Below, one piece after another: positions 43,726-56,900 of a DNA stretch of 64,000 nucleotides (positions within the stretch are counted from its first letter, which is position 1; the number at the start of each line of letters is the position of its first letter). Source of the DNA: Pyrrhosoma nymphula (taxonomy: Eukaryota > Arthropoda > Insecta > Odonata > Coenagrionidae); NCBI GenBank assembly GCA_963573305.1, contig OY754332.1:55403559-55467558 (forward strand), written 5' to 3'. The notes under the pieces are model-generated. The model was not told the DNA's origin. It ran no database searches and was given only the letters and a program-made list of their open reading frames with translations. The translations under genes were made by a program, and so were the position numbers.

Positions 43726-45095
43726 TCGGCGAAGTTGATTTGGGATGTGATTGCAGTGACGAGAACACTTGTAGAAAGAAAAATTGAATAAAATCAGAAT
43801 GATTTTGCCTGCTTTTTAGATTTCAAAAAGGTGTTTGTACGAGTAAATTCGGAAAATAGAGTGGAGATGCATATGAAAATAAGTATACATCGGCGAGATA
43901 TGACACTCATCCGAAACATATTCTGAAGGCAGAGTTTAGATTGGCTGATGGAGAATTATGGTGGGCAGTTGTAGGCCGTGGGGTGCGGCAAGGGTGCCCG
44001 TTGTCGCCTTTGTATTTGAACATCCATGCTGAGAAAATGGTAAGAGAGGATAAGGAAGAGCTAGATGTGGGAATGAAAATAGGAGGCGAGCTGATTAAGA
44101 CATTTTGATTCACAGACGACCAGACGTTGTCCATTTTGAATAATAAAACTTTTTACTTTTCCACGTTATATTGAAAACTACGACCGATTACACCTTGATA
44201 AAGCAACTTCTGGCACATTCTGAAGCTTCAGCCATAGTATATATATATATATAGAGAGTAATTTGTTTAAAAATGAGTGTGTTGGTATGAAATGGGGGAG
44301 GGGAGTAGGGCGGTAACGAAAAGGCAGAGTGAAATAAACTGAGGAATTAAGAGCAATTTTTAACACAAAGCAGGGTTGTGACCGAGACTATTGGGAGTTG
44401 TGTAAAGATGAATAGTACAGCGACCCAATCCTTACGTACAGGATGTGAGGGGGGGGGGCAATGAGAAAGGAAAAGAAGGAAAGGGAATCGGGAAAGGACA
44501 GTTGGAGTAGAAGGTCACCTAGATACAAAGTTTTCTATTTGTTATAGAGGGAGTGCTAGGCAAGAGTGGTTAATAGCCACCGTACAAACATCTGTAAGGG
44601 CAAGGAGAGTAGACTAAGATCTGCCGAAGCTAAGGATCAAAAAAGGGGCATGAAGTGAGGAGCCGGAAAAAGGACCCCTGTGGAAACCTCGGGTGGGTTT
44701 ATGAATGTGCTAAAAACGTGTGGTCGTTGGGGGGGGGAGCTCCTAGCAGCAGAAAGTGGTGAGACGGAGGAGGGGGGGAGGAAGGGGTGGAGAGGAGATA
44801 GTAAGTGGGAGAGTGGTATTTTTTCCTCCTTTTAATAAATTGCGGAAAAGCAAAAAGTTATTTTATTCAAATTGGATATATTTCACGTCCACGAAGTCAA
44901 GCCTGAAGCAATAAAATTTTGACCAGGTTTTGGTTTGTCTATCCAAGGATTGGAAGATTTAGTAAATGCATTAGAATTTCAGTGCGAGAAATATGGAATG
45001 AAAATAAATCACAAAAAAAAACAAAATTAATGAGATTTTCTTGGACAAAAAAAGCGAGGCTTGTCATAAATGTGGGAAGGCAATAACCGGCTTGG
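43726..45095 (+). pseudogene. Endonuclease-RT LINE, interrupted (copy L4)
   Basis: Same family as 36230-37715 but more diverged. Motifs in order: an RT catalytic Asp region FACFLDFKKVFVRVN (about 43800-43850, in frame, unlike the copies at 36690 and 60800); GRGVRQGCPLSPLYLNIHAE (about 43975-44035); KMVREDKEELDVGMKIGGEL; then a TGA stop and FTDDQTL at the FADD box (44106-44130). A segment of about 790 bp is inserted here, after which the frame resumes as LSIQGLEDLVNALEFQCEKY and GMKINHKK (44936-45030). The region after the RT is missing. The TGA sits at the same codon as in L2 and L3. Confidence 0.8.
44133..44920. mobile_element. Unclassified insertion within LINE L4
   Basis: The segment interrupts the LINE precisely at the FADD box. 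GACCAG plus a GTTG/TTTG-like word occurs on both sides (44118-44132 and 44921-44934), suggesting a decayed target duplication of about 15 bp. Inverted arms ATTTTGAATAATAAAACTTT (44133-44162, extended by TTACTTTTCC) and the reverse complement of 44844-44872 match with few differences. The interior has a short AT run (44237-44252), G-runs and GA-rich DNA, and no coding frame. The class is unknown. Confidence 0.55.
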
Positions 45096-47004
45096 TGCTT
45101 TAATACATCCTCCCAGTGGGAACATTATGTAGATAGATTATTAAAATGCCCTCAAACTTAGTTTTCGGATGCGTATATAGTGCATCCGATGTGCATGAAG
45201 TACAACATTCGAAAAATGGCATCTGCATCCATCCATATCCTTGGGTATAGCTTTTAAAATCGTTTGACTCAGGTCAGGTCTTGCCAGCATAGATAATTTC
45301 TTTATCCTGGTTTATGCATTGCAAAACCCAGGTAATATTGTTGATAAAAACAAAAAACTTGTATAGAGTTGGATTATGAGAGTAAACGTATATTCCAGTT
45401 TTACCGGGGGCGTTCCGTCGTTATCAAAACCGTTAACTAAGATGAACCATTTCTAGAAAGGAAAATGACACGCAGGCGTTTACGGGGAAGTATTTACGAC
45501 GAAGAGAACGAAGAGGTGCATGAGTGGAAGCAGAAGAGGAGGCGCGCAGCGTTGAAAAGACTATTGAAATTATAGTTTCTCAATTTACGGAGAGTAATCC
45601 CCAAAATCTACCTCTTTACCATAAATGTCCATGTTTTAGAACTTTTCACCTCTCTAAAATCTGAGAAGAAATGTAAATGCTAAAATTCTCCTTTCCATCC
45701 CTCCCAATTATTGCAAAGTGATAAAAATAAGAGGGGGGGGCTTCCCCCGAAAATTGTGGGTGATGGGGGAAAACGGATGTCATTTAACATAAGAATCAGC
45801 AGGAATGGTATCAGGGCTCGAAAAAAAAAACTTGCCGACTAGTGTTATTTGTAAAAATATGACACTCTTGATATTGTCACAAGCAAACGGCTAATAAATA
45901 CCTCAATCCTGAAAATGTAGAAATTGACCAGGCAGTTTTTATATTTCCGGAATGCTTTTCTCTATATTTACCATTAATGTGCGCAATAATAGTTAAATCT
46001 AATGTTAGTAATCAGCATGAAGTTGGTTAGAGTATGAATTCGTATGCAAAATTCATCTGTCAACAATAGCTTTTTATGCTAAAATTTCATTACTAATTGT
46101 ATTGATTTATAAGTATTCTCGATAATATCTTTTACTTTGCATTTGATCAGTCTACACTACGAGTTTTTCTCCTTAATTACTTATTAATGTCATACATTTA
46201 ATTTATTTTTGATCTTAAAATATCCAAGATGCGCTGAATTCACCTTTTTTATTGTTATAGAATCCGAGCAGTATTATTTTGTGGTAGTATTATTACATAA
46301 AATTTTTGTGGTAGTGTTTGTACATAAAAAACATATTCATATGTATTGCCTATCGAGGTAGTGATGATACAGAGTTTTCTATAACAAGGAAAGGGTGTTT
46401 TTCTTTGAATTTGCAATATAGATGCAAATGAATACGAAAAATAATCAGGTTTTGCCTTAGGAGGCCTTACAGTGTCCATTATAGAACATAACCCAATTGC
46501 TGGCCAAGTCTGATAGTGGAATAATTGATTTTTCATTGCTTTCAGCTTATATGTGATGTACACAGGTCCTACCTTATGATATCCCCAGATTTGTCCCCAT
46601 AGCTTATAGGAACATCAGTGTAATAAATCAAACATAAGATGATGGAATGGGGTACAGATAACGCTCGGGTGTTGGAAGCTGATATTTACACTACTTGCCA
46701 AGGGAATAAATGTTAAAACTCAAAAGATATTATGCAACGCAAATGTAGCTACTGTCATAGCGAATACTTAGCGACACAGAGGAGGAAATTAGGCCCCAGG
46801 TTGATCCTAATCTACGTTAAATATCACGAAGCCGGATTTCTAAGCGGGTACATCCAGCTAGACTTTTTGACATTGCGTCGCGATAAAACATATGAAGTGC
46901 CACAACAGAATTGTAACATTGAATTTCCGTACTTCGCTACAAGCTGACAAGTTTAGCGCTTGAAATGAGTAAGCTCAAACTAGACACCTATCTTAAGAGA
47001 CTGT
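45096..47004. other. No gene recognised
   Basis: Unassigned. A 37-codon basic/acidic frame at 45464-45577 (begins MTRRRLRGSIYDEENEEVHE) is too short to call. A G-run lies near 45732. Open frames at 46255-46563 (minus) and 46732-46947 (plus) show no recognisable domain. Confidence 0.4.
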
Positions 47005-49320
47005 AAAAATAATCTAGTGATAATGGGGGAATATCAATAGAAATATACTAGCATATGATGACCAAAGTGATCACTACATTAATCTAATGAATTCTAATGG
47101 CTTAAACAGTTTAATTGATCAACCGACTAGAATATTTAAATATTCCGCAACTTGTATTCATCATGTTTTTTCCAGAATTTACAATTCATATAAATTCAAA
47201 ATGTCTGTAAATGTGCATCACTTGGCTATCACTGATCATTCCTTGGTTAAATTTAACATTTCTACATCATATTTTTTATTCCGCTGATTGTTCCGAGGGG
47301 AAAAGAAATGTTGCGAAAAAACAAACATTGGAACTTTTAAATCCTTGGTTAACAGTGTTGACTGGTCTCCAGTATATATATAGAGACAAATGCTTCCACA
47401 GCCTTCGATTTGATAGTGGATTTTTTGTGTACCAGTCTTGAATTATCGAAATATGAACTTGCTTCTCTCTTGCTTCTTCTATGTCTCACCTATGCTTTTG
47501 AATTCTTAGATGAAAGTAAACTTGCTAAAAATTTTTGATAAAAGAAATTATCCCTTAAGGAAAACTAGACGCTATCCTAATAATAAAAGCATTCAAATGA
47601 AATTTTTCAAGTATAAAAACAATCTAAGGAAAACGTTAAGGTCTGCGTCAAACGAATACCATATGAACCAATTTGAAAAATTTCGAGGTAACATTAGTCA
47701 GCAATGGAATTTGTTATGGGAATTGTTGGGAGAGAAAACTGCACGTCCACATACTTTAGAATTGAAATCAAGTGGTGAAACAATAAAAAATTCATTTTAT
47801 CTAGCTTCTGAATTTAATAGTTACTTTTTTAGTGTGTTTGATTCAAGTAAAATCCTTTTAAATACCAGTAAGTTTTTGAAAAACCCTTGTGCTGGTTCTC
47901 AATCTTTCCTTTCAATCTTTTCTTGGTTCTTATTTCTTAGAGTCAGTTTTACCCACTGATATAATTAATATAGTCTATTCAATTCCACAACGGAAAACGC
48001 CAGGTCCTGATGGAATAAATACTAAATTGCTAAGGGCTTTTATCTTAGATATTGCACCAGTTTTTGCTCATGGATTGCAACCTGAGCCTGTTAAAAGGAG
48101 AATTTCCCAATTCTCTGAAAAAAGGTATTGTGATTCCGGTTCATAAAAAGGGTGATAAAACTGAAGTACGGAATTACAGGCCTATTTCACTGCTGCCAAT
48201 TCTTTCAATGGTGTTAGAGAAGCTTGTTAAATTTAGGTAGTTAAAATACTTGAAGAAGTGTAACTATTTTAGTCAAAATCAGTTCGGCTTTATGTCTACT
48301 AAGGGCACGGAGGATGCGCTTGCCCACTTCAGTCAAGTATATTCTGCGATAAACTCACATAGGAAGGTAATTAGTTTATTTATTGACATATCGAAAGCCT
48401 TTGACACTTTGAAACACGATTCCTTTTTAATTAAATTGCATCATTCGGGTATACGCCGAGTCACACTAAAATGGTTTCAAAGCTATCCATATGACCGCTC
48501 TAAGTGTGTACTAGTGAATGACCATCTCAGTGTATACCAAAAGATTTTCTCTGGTGTACCTCAAGGTTCTGTATTAGGATCAATTCTTTTCATAATATAT
48601 ATTAACGACTTATGTGGCCACACATTCAAATGCAAATTAACTGATTTTGCGGATGACATAGCATTAAGCTATGATTCCTTGACATGTGAGCAGCTAGAAA
48701 GCGATGTAAATCTGGATTTGACAATCTGACTATTCTAAAATATGTTGTTCCTGCCCAATTATTGAAAAGTTGGAGGTGTATAAATACCTTGGTGTACACG
48801 TAGACAAATGCTTAAAATGGAAAAATCACCTCAAAGCTGATGCTAAGGTACTTATGGTCCTGCTCATCCGAAATGTATTTTATTCGCAATAAATGCCCGA
48901 TAGCCTTCCGCAAGGCGATTTATTGCGCCCTTGCGCAGTCCAAATTAACGTATGGGTTATTTTGTTGGGGATGATCTTATAAAAATGCTTTACATCCAGT
49001 TGTTGTTTTATTAAAGAGGATTGTTCGAGTTCTATGTTTAAAAACCCGCTATGAGCACACATTTCCGCCATTCCTAAATTTGAATTTACTCCCATTAAAG
49101 CATTTATATTTGTATAGAACACTGAGAATGTTTTATATCCGATTTGGTGATAGGCCAATATTGTTTGGAACTTATAACAAAAAAACTGTTTACAACATCA
49201 GAGTAAATAATTTTATAAGGCATGCCAAACCTAATATCTCATTGTACAAAAGATCATTTGTGTATTTAGGGCCAAAATGTATAACATATTGCCATGCTAT
49301 ATAACTCATGTTAATAGCTC
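47005..49320 (+). pseudogene. Jockey/CR1-like LINE ORF2, best-preserved RT
   Basis: A 5'-truncated ORF2. 47050-47280: endonuclease C-terminus (LMNSNGLNSLIDQPTRIFKY, HHLAITDHSLVKFNIS). 47500-47960: linker. 47960-48240: IPQRKTPGPDGINTKLLRAF and IVIPVHKKGDKTEVRNYRPI followed by SLLPILS, the RT entry motif. 48250-48729 is open for 159 codons: QNQFGFMSTKGTEDAL; FIDISKAFDTLKHD (first catalytic Asp); GVPQGSVLGSILFIIYINDL; and FADDIALSYDS with the two catalytic Asp. After a stop the C-terminus continues (YKYLGVHVDKCLKWKNHLKA, LTYGLFCWG, LLKRIVRVLCLKTRYEHTF). The protein would copy its own RNA at the target site. Stops and frameshifts near 47950, 48238, 48728 and 48890 inactivate it. It differs from LINE families L, P and Q. 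Confidence 0.85.
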
Positions 49321-49425
49321 TCATGTATTTCTTAAATTGATAATAAAATGGCTGTTGCAAAAAGAGGAAGTTTTTGGATTATCTTAAAAAATATAAAAAA
49401 AAGTTTTTCACTTTTGTCTTGTTTC

Positions 49426-50313
49426 TGGGTAAAAGTGCCTTGTTTTGTTTAAAACTGAAATTGTTTTTTTTTGTTTTAGTTCACACGTACCAAAAAAATT
49501 TTGATTCTAATTTAAAATAAAAGAAAATTTGTAAATATGGACCAATGAATTTTAACCTATGCCCTAAAAATGCGTTGATTATTTTTTATGTAAGGCAGAC
49601 TTTAGTTTAACTGATTTATTGTAAGGACTGCCATACTTCAATTTAGCGCCTAGCAAAAGTGCCTTGTTTTGTTTAAAACTAAAATTGTTTTTTTTTGTTT
49701 TAGTTCACACGTACCAAAGTTGAAAAGGTGTCATATACAGGTCCCCCTTTTTGACACCCTATTACATCTCCATGTATAAAATGTATATATATATATAATA
49801 TCGTGTTGTAAAAATACTACTGGAGAAATCAATTTCATTTCATATGCGAAGTGGGATGAGCCATTATGGTTTGCGAAGTGGGATGAGCTCTATGAAAGAC
49901 GAAATAATGAATACATATCCCACTGTGACCGTTATAATAGAAAGACATTAACATCAACTTCTTATTTCGCGATCCCCCGCAAAAGCATGACGCAAAAGGA
50001 TGGAAACAATGACAAAACCTTTTGAAGATTCGTGAATAGATAGTTTTATCTATGCATAAGAAACCATTTTCCTAAAATATTTGACTAATTTGCCTCTTAG
50101 GCGGAATGTAAATCATTTTATCATTTTGCAACCCATAAAAATGTATTTAGGAGTGTTATAAGTTTTGATTCTAATTTAAAATATAAGAAAATTTGTAAAC
50201 ATGGACCAATGAATTTTAATCTATGCCCTAAAACTGCCTTGATTATTTTTTATGTAAGGCATACTTTATTTTAACTGATTTATTGTAAGGACTGCCATAC
50301 TTCAATTTAGCGA
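49426..50313 (+). repeat. Alternating duplicated modules (A-B-A, then B)
   Basis: Module A (AAAAGTGCCTTGTTTTGTTT ... GTTCACACGTACCAAA, about 65-70 bp) occurs at about 49426-49495 and 49656-49720. Module B (TTTTGATTCTAATTTAAAAT ... CATACTTCAATTTAGCG, about 150-160 bp) occurs at 49496-49653 and 50163-50313. Copies differ by only a few bases. They lie directly downstream of the LINE ORF and may be its 3' UTR, duplicated. A TA microsatellite is at about 49784-49798. Confidence 0.75.
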
Positions 50314-51579
50314 AACCATAATGTCACCAGAGTACTTACCGCCATGAGGGCATGCGTGAGGTGGTTGAAAAGCAACATTTGACTAAGTTCTATAGTGAAG
50401 GTAGAAAGGGTCAATTTGATTGCATCTATAATGTGTTTAATATATGAATGCATTGCCTAGGCTCTGCAGTGGCCCTCTAGTGCTCAAGGGAAAGAGGGGT
50501 TTTAAACGCTGGAAGGACGGGACGAGTCATTTGTTCCATTCTTGGCAGCAGAGTATTGGGACCTTTTAAGTGGTAAAGATCTTACAGAAGGCTACACTCA
50601 CTCCCAGAAGCAGGGTTCTCAAAGGTTGGCTTTTAAAAGAATAATTGTTTTTAGTCATAGCTACTTCAACAATGCTATCAAGGCGTGCCAATTGATCTCT
50701 TCAATTTAAGATCCGATGGAAGTGATCGCTGCGAAAGGAGCGTAACAGTACATTTTTACTTTCGCTGAAATATTTGTACTTGAAATTTTTTATTTTAGTA
50801 CTACTTATCACTGATCGTTTTTCACTTGTGCAAAAAATGAAGTGATATTTATTTCTGGACATTTGTAAGACGTTTCAACTGCAGGTGGTTCAGAACAAAA
50901 TGTAATCCATAGTGATAGCGACCATGAGTACTCCTTAAATAATTGTTTCAATGTTGACTGTTTGGTCTGTCACAATATTTATGATGTTGTTTAATTGAAG
51001 TATTAGATTTACAGCTATGTACTCCTGTCGCACTATGTACTGTTAGACACCGGCGATACATTCCGCAGAATCACAATTTTTAGTTGGCTAAACAGTAATT
51101 GCCGTGCCATTTTTTCCAGACTTTGACTTTACCCATTCATTAGTGTATCGAAACCTAGAGTGTATTCACTACCGAGTATAGAATCTTTTATTTTATGAAT
51201 CCACTTCCACGGATAATCCGGTCTCCCACCATTTGTCATGTGTAATTTAATTACGTATGACAAGTGTATAATTTAACCTTCTGGCTCACTCATTATAGCA
51301 GATGAAATATAGTATATCAAGGTTTGTCATTGTTGGATGAAATGAATTGAAAGTTTGTCGAGGATTTTTATATTTAATTATATAAGGATTCTAGCAAATG
51401 TACGAGGTGTGGTGGCATACCATGTCGCAAGGAATGAAATTATGTAAAATTAGGAGTTAGATAAACAAGTATGCCAAGCTCATTTGGTTTGAAGTAAATG
51501 TATGCACCCCCGTACTAGTTTACGAAACCGTAGAGACCACTAAAACCATCCGACGAGACTCGCAATCAAATTCAGTTAT
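50314..51579. other. No gene recognised
   Basis: About 1.3 kb with no coding signal or repeat partner in the window. Confidence 0.4.
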
Positions 51580-52415
51580 TATAAAAGAGACACTGAATTT
51601 AAGGGAAACCTGCACCAGAAAAATTATTTCATCAAAAAGTTACGATACAATACTCTTCGAAAAGGTACGTTAAATGCCGTTATGATAATCTCAGTAGTGT
51701 TGCTGACCTTTTGCGACAACTAGGATGGGAATCGCTTTCAGACCATTGATTTAAACTTAATCTATTGTGTAACTTTCCAGCCAATTTATTTTCTGATGAC
51801 ATTAATAAAATTTTAGGAAACCCTACATGCTACGATAGATCAGAACATGAGAATAGAATGAGGGAATCGAGTGCAGAGCGGACAGATTGAAAATGTCATC
51901 TTCCCCGCAAACGATAAGAGACCATAACATCTATCATTGAGACTTTTCACTAGAATTCATCGTCACAAAAACACGGTACAAAATTCCACTAATTATTTTA
52001 TTGCTGTCGACTGGTTTTGGACGACTAAAGAGACATTTAAAAGACAAAACTGTTTTGTCTTATAAATGACGCTTCATTCGTCGAAACCGGTCGAAAGAAA
52101 TAAAATAATTTTTGGAATTTTGTGAAAATGAACTCTATCTTCAATTTCCACAAAGTATCGCCACAATCGATTACTTTTCACTAGGTTTGTCCATAGGTTG
52201 AGTTGCTAGTTAGTTTATTTACTCCCCAATACTTGTATTCTTGTCTACTAACTAGTACTAAAAGTAAGCCGTTCATGTTTTCAGTATAAATCTTGTATCT
52301 CTGTCCATTTATGAAGTTGCAAAATACATAAATAGGTTATACGTAATGCATGTTGGTGACTACTCACCCCCTGCTCCACACCCTGGAGGTAGCTTGCGGG
52401 GTATTTTGTGGATGT
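51580..52415 (+). pseudogene. CR1/jockey-like LINE, 3' fragment with MITE
   Basis: From about 51660 the plus strand gives a LINE C-terminus: RYDNLSSVADLLRQLGWESL, SDH, a stop, then FKLNLLCNFPANLFSDDINK, ILGNPTCYDRSEHENRMRES. It has the same architecture as the fragment at 9756-10148 (a Val-Leu block, then LGWExL, then a terminal RE-rich segment). The 3' UTR is interrupted by a 146-bp foldback element (51978-52123). The end at 52360-52415 (CCCTGCTCCACACCCTGGAG, then GGTAGCTTGCGGGGTATTTT, GTGGATGTAGAT) is the same kind of 3' terminus as at 9756-9830, diverged. Stops show that it is inactive. Confidence 0.75.
51978..52123. mobile_element. 146-bp foldback MITE
   Basis: The left arm starts ACAAAATTCCACTAATTATT (51978) and runs to TCGACTGGTTTTGGACG. 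The reverse complement of the right arm starts ACAAAATTCCAAAAATTATT and runs to TCGACCGGTTTCGACG. The arms are about 45 bases long with about eight differences, with a centre of about 55 bases containing AGACAAAACTGTTTTGTCTT, itself palindromic. Nearly the whole unit can fold into a hairpin. No clear target duplication was seen. Confidence 0.75.
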
Positions 52416-52619
52416 AGATCTATCATTGAAACTTAAGTGGAAATAAATGGAAAATAAATGTCATCTCCTAGTTAATTTAGCCGATGTTCAACTTTTAGGC
52501 AGTTTGCAACGCAAGCTGAAAAGGACACAATGCTGTTTCAATCCATTCGTTCATCATTTACGTACATACACAGTGGACATAACGGACCCCTTTTTTTTGC
52601 TATTTAATTTAACCAGCAC
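52416..52619. other. Short unassigned spacer
   Basis: Between the LINE 3' end and repeat R copy 2. No signal. Confidence 0.4.
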
Positions 52620-53914
52620 AAAATGCCGCAAAGAAAGGATTGCGCTATAAAGGGATATAAGCTCCATCGCGACATGTCTTTTTCTTGATAAAACGGGATA
52701 ACTACGGTAAAACTACTTGCAGAATGAATGCAATACTTCAGAGTTCTATAAAGCGGAATTATATTATGTTTTTTTTAACTGCTTATTTCGGATTTAGTTA
52801 TAATAAACTGATGGAATAAAAAGGAAAACAATGATAGCATAAAACGTTGTTGTCATAATTATAGCTTTTTTCGAGTCTTAAATCAGCAAACTTTTTAAAC
52901 ATAAATGCATCTTGTTTACTTGACAAGTTATATTGCACCTAAGCATTGCACGAATCGAACAGAAAAGAGCACCCAATCCACCCAGCTATTCAGCTATAAT
53001 ATAATACAGTCCCTCATGTTCCATTCACTCATGCCCAGAACTATCCATATTTCCCAAAAAGAACTAACGCATGGAGAAAAAGTAACATTGTCATACGCCT
53101 ACACTCGACGAAAGGTGCCAATGGGATCCACAGTGTAACAAACTATTGTGCTGAAGTGTAACATTCTACGCATGAAGCTCTCTCTGCATGGCACTCTGAT
53201 AAGCATTAAAATTACACTGAAATATCATTAGCACTGCCTAGGTTCTAAAGCAATTCCTCAGGATGGGTCCGTGCTCTAACCATCACATTAAACCAATCGT
53301 GGGTGAGACATGAGTTCTAATCAAAAGTCTCCGGGTAAGTTGAGCATCGTCTCTTGGGATGGGAGGTAAGAACAACTACATTGGAAAACTACTGGAAAAT
53401 GAGGAGAGGTGGATAGACAACGCATCAAATGATTATCTATACGAAAAAACCTTAGAAAAGTTTGTATTCACCACATGGTTACCTAAACATCCCACAGTTT
53501 GCAGTATAACACTATTCATTCCCTTCTCTTAGACTTCAAATGTTAATACCCACAACAGATGAAACCACCTATGTTTATAATTACTATCACATCAGGAATT
53601 GATCCATCTCCAAACTAGTCGAAACATTGGCCTGCAACAGATAATAAAAGGAAATGGAGATAAAAATCCCCTAAACCACCACACAAAAATTTAATCTGAA
53701 AATAAAATAATCTACTTAGTTTTTTACAATTACCTTACGTAAATAGGATATTTCAATGAATTTGCATGAATGCAAAATTTAACTACCGCAATCGAGCATT
53801 TCTTATACTTGTTATGTTCACATTCCACTAGTACAAAATTACGGTACATATTCGCGCATTCACAGAGCAATAATCTATATGAAACTCCATTGAGTCACAC
53901 CAACATTTGCACTA
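52620..53914 (+). repeat. Interspersed repeat R, copy 2
   Basis: Aligns with 57150-58370 for over 1 kb: GGATATAAGCTCCA; TTTTTCGAGT/TTTTTAGAGT with AATCAGCAAAC-TTTTAA and AAATGCAT; AGCATTGCACGAATC; ATAATACA(G/A)T; TTCCCTTCTCTTAG; CAACAGATG; CATCAGGAATTGATCCAT with CCAAACTAGTC. It also aligns with 26690-27740. It is interrupted at its right side by the piggyBac element. No coding frame is evident. Confidence 0.7.
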
Positions 53915-56900
53915 TTAACACTAGGACGCCCGGACTTCTCGACATCATTCAACGCCCAAACGTCATTTTGACCCACGGTATTTAATAAATATATTTCTCA
54001 CGAGGCATGCACATGTTTGTATTTTTTTATTTTTTTTATTAATTAGCACCCTAATTCTTCACATTCATTGATTTGTTCAGTTCGTTATGTTCATTTTTAT
54101 CCTATTATAATTATTTATTGAAATATCTATTTTGAGTTTTGGTATAATTCTCTTGTTTTCTTCAGTTTTTTTTTTCTCGCTTAAAATTGTGACACATAAT
54201 TATGAACAAATATCACCCACTCTATTGACATTATTTATTAATCGTTGTTGTAGTTTTGTTGCAATTAACATACTCGTAATATTTATTTCTGTATCTAAAT
54301 AGGAATTTTCCGAAAAATCAAAAGCGATTGGTTGATTATTTTTTATTATTGTAATAGAAATTATAAAAATATATTACTTCAGTACATTATAATAAATTGT
54401 AATCAAACATTTTAATTGTTCAAACTATATTTTAACAGATTTTTGTTCATACACTTGACACACGTGTATTCAGTTCTCCTAGCACACCACAGGTCGCCAT
54501 CTTGCAGAATTGACATTTCAAAATTTTTTTATTCACTTTACAGTTTTCTTTATTTTCACACTTCTTTCTTTTTGTATCTGTATCTACTTCTGAAGGTGGC
54601 GCTTGACTCCTTCGCCTATTCCCGTTATTAGAACGGAGTTCCTCCGCAAGCTGTTCGATGAAATTCGTTCGTGAAATTTTCCTCCCAGTTACGGCTCTAT
54701 GCATTACTACGGAATTTATTGCTGCAATAACTAAATAATTATAAAAAAATGAACAGGCCACCTCCTTGTTGATGCTTAGACTGAGAACTGTCTTGCCATT
54801 TTGTAAACAATATCCACACTACAATTCGTTGCATTATAATACGAGACAGTTTCTGGAATTATTTTCTTAGAATTAGTTACAATAACGCTTGGGTGAAGAG
54901 AACTCAATAGTAAGAAATTTTTTCCCATTTTCTCTCGGTACACCGTCAATATAATATCATCACATTACAGTACACTAGTGGAATACAGTTCTTCTCCATA
55001 ATACAGCTTACAGAATACAGCTTTTTACTGAGAGAGATCGGTACATCTCGTTTGGAGCGATTTACTGTCCCTACTAAACTGGTGGATTTTTCCTTCAGCA
55101 TATTAGCCAAATTCAGGGATATAAAGAAGTTATCCGTAGTTACATTTCTGCCTTTGTACAGAAAAGGCAGCGTAAGACACATCACTACATAATCCGAAAT
55201 TTGTTGATTATTGGGACGGTTATCAACTTTTTCTAAGTAAGGGAACCCAGTGAGCACATTCTTCAAATCAACATTTACAACGATCCAGTATTTATGACCG
55301 TATTTATCACCGTATGGCTTCGAAGGCATAAACTGCGAGAATTGGCACCTAGCTTTGGTAGGGAAAAGTTATTCGTCAATTGATATATTCGCCCCCGTTT
55401 TATAATAAAGTTTGCAATTTTCCATATAATGATTTCAGTCGGAGGAAATCAATGCAAATTTATCAGTATGCAAGCGAATAGATATACTTGATTTTTCATG
55501 AAACTTAAAAAAAATTCATGATTTCACAGAAGTGGTTCCTAGGCATCTTGTCCTTACAGAAAGACAATCCCCAAGAATGTGAACATATAGAGTGAAGCTC
55601 CTTGTTTTTACATTGCAATGAATGCTTCTAATTCGTCAATGCTGACGGACCACTCATTGTTTTCAAGGACTCAGTGGGCTTCTTTCACAGTACACTTTTT
55701 TACATTATTCACTATGGATTTATTTATGAACAAACGCCAGGAACTTGCAACGCTGTTCTCATATATCGTTTAGCATGGGCTGTGGGACCTGGCTCTTCCC
55801 TCAGAATATTCTGCGAGGAAAGTCGTCCTCGAGGCATAGAATCCAAAGCCACTTCCTTCCATGTGCTCCCATCTGGCGAAGTGTGGTTCTAACTTGAGTG
55901 TACGTAGGCATTATCAACAGATGATTTTTCCTCTGCTATTGAATTATGATCGACAGCGTGGTGACCTACAGGGGAAGTACATGCAAATCCACGACGGGGT
56001 CAGTGGCCGCGTCGTCCACTTCCCCTCCATACGCTATGTGGGCCTGTTTACTGATGAATGATTTTTCCTACCAAAATTATAAATTTCATGGTCACATTCT
56101 GAGGATTCTGTAGATTCTTCATAAGTTTCAAGAATCAGCTCGTCGTCAAAATTGTGAAATAAACACGCTCCACCATCTGACTAATCCTCTTGAATCTTAT
56201 TCAGCTCCGCAAGAATGTTACCAGAATGTAATATTTGTCTTTTAGACAGTTTGACCACCTCAAAATAATGATCACATCGCAAATTCAAAAACCACGAACC
56301 GTGAAGCCACCCACGATAAACAACGAAGCCACGAACTTCCTTTTCAGGAACTGAGAGAAAGATTGCGTCATCCGAAAAAGGATAATCAGAGTTGAAGTCA
56401 ACAAAGTCTATGCGAAAGCGGGGAAGAGTATTGCATTCCCCTCAAACCGTAAAAGTGACAATGTACGATGATATCAACAAAGTGATTACTAAATATTCCA
56501 CACGTAAGCAAGACGAAAAGTGAGAGTACGAGGATTTGAAGGGGAGAGAAAACAAAACTGTTTAGAAATGTGGCATGAACTTTGAAGAAAACCGAATGAA
56601 AAAGATAGAACGATATAGCAGTAAACACATGCAAATAAAAGTAGCAGAATAATAACATGAATGCTGATAAAAAAGAACCTTCGGTAAACAAAAAAAACGC
56701 GCAAATGAACGCTTGGGTCAAATTGACCCCATTTGGGCGTTCAAGGTAAAATATAATTTAACTGCTGAATGGATTATTTTAGGAAGACAAAAATTTTTGT
56801 AAGCAAACAACTATTAAAAATATTAAAAGTCATGGGTGGAAATTTTTCTCTCTTAAAAAATGAGTTCAAAATATAAATTTAAAAACACGTTTGGGTCAAA

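Noticed and set aside
45464..45577. 37-codon basic/acidic small open frame
   Set aside because: Too short, without family resemblance or context.
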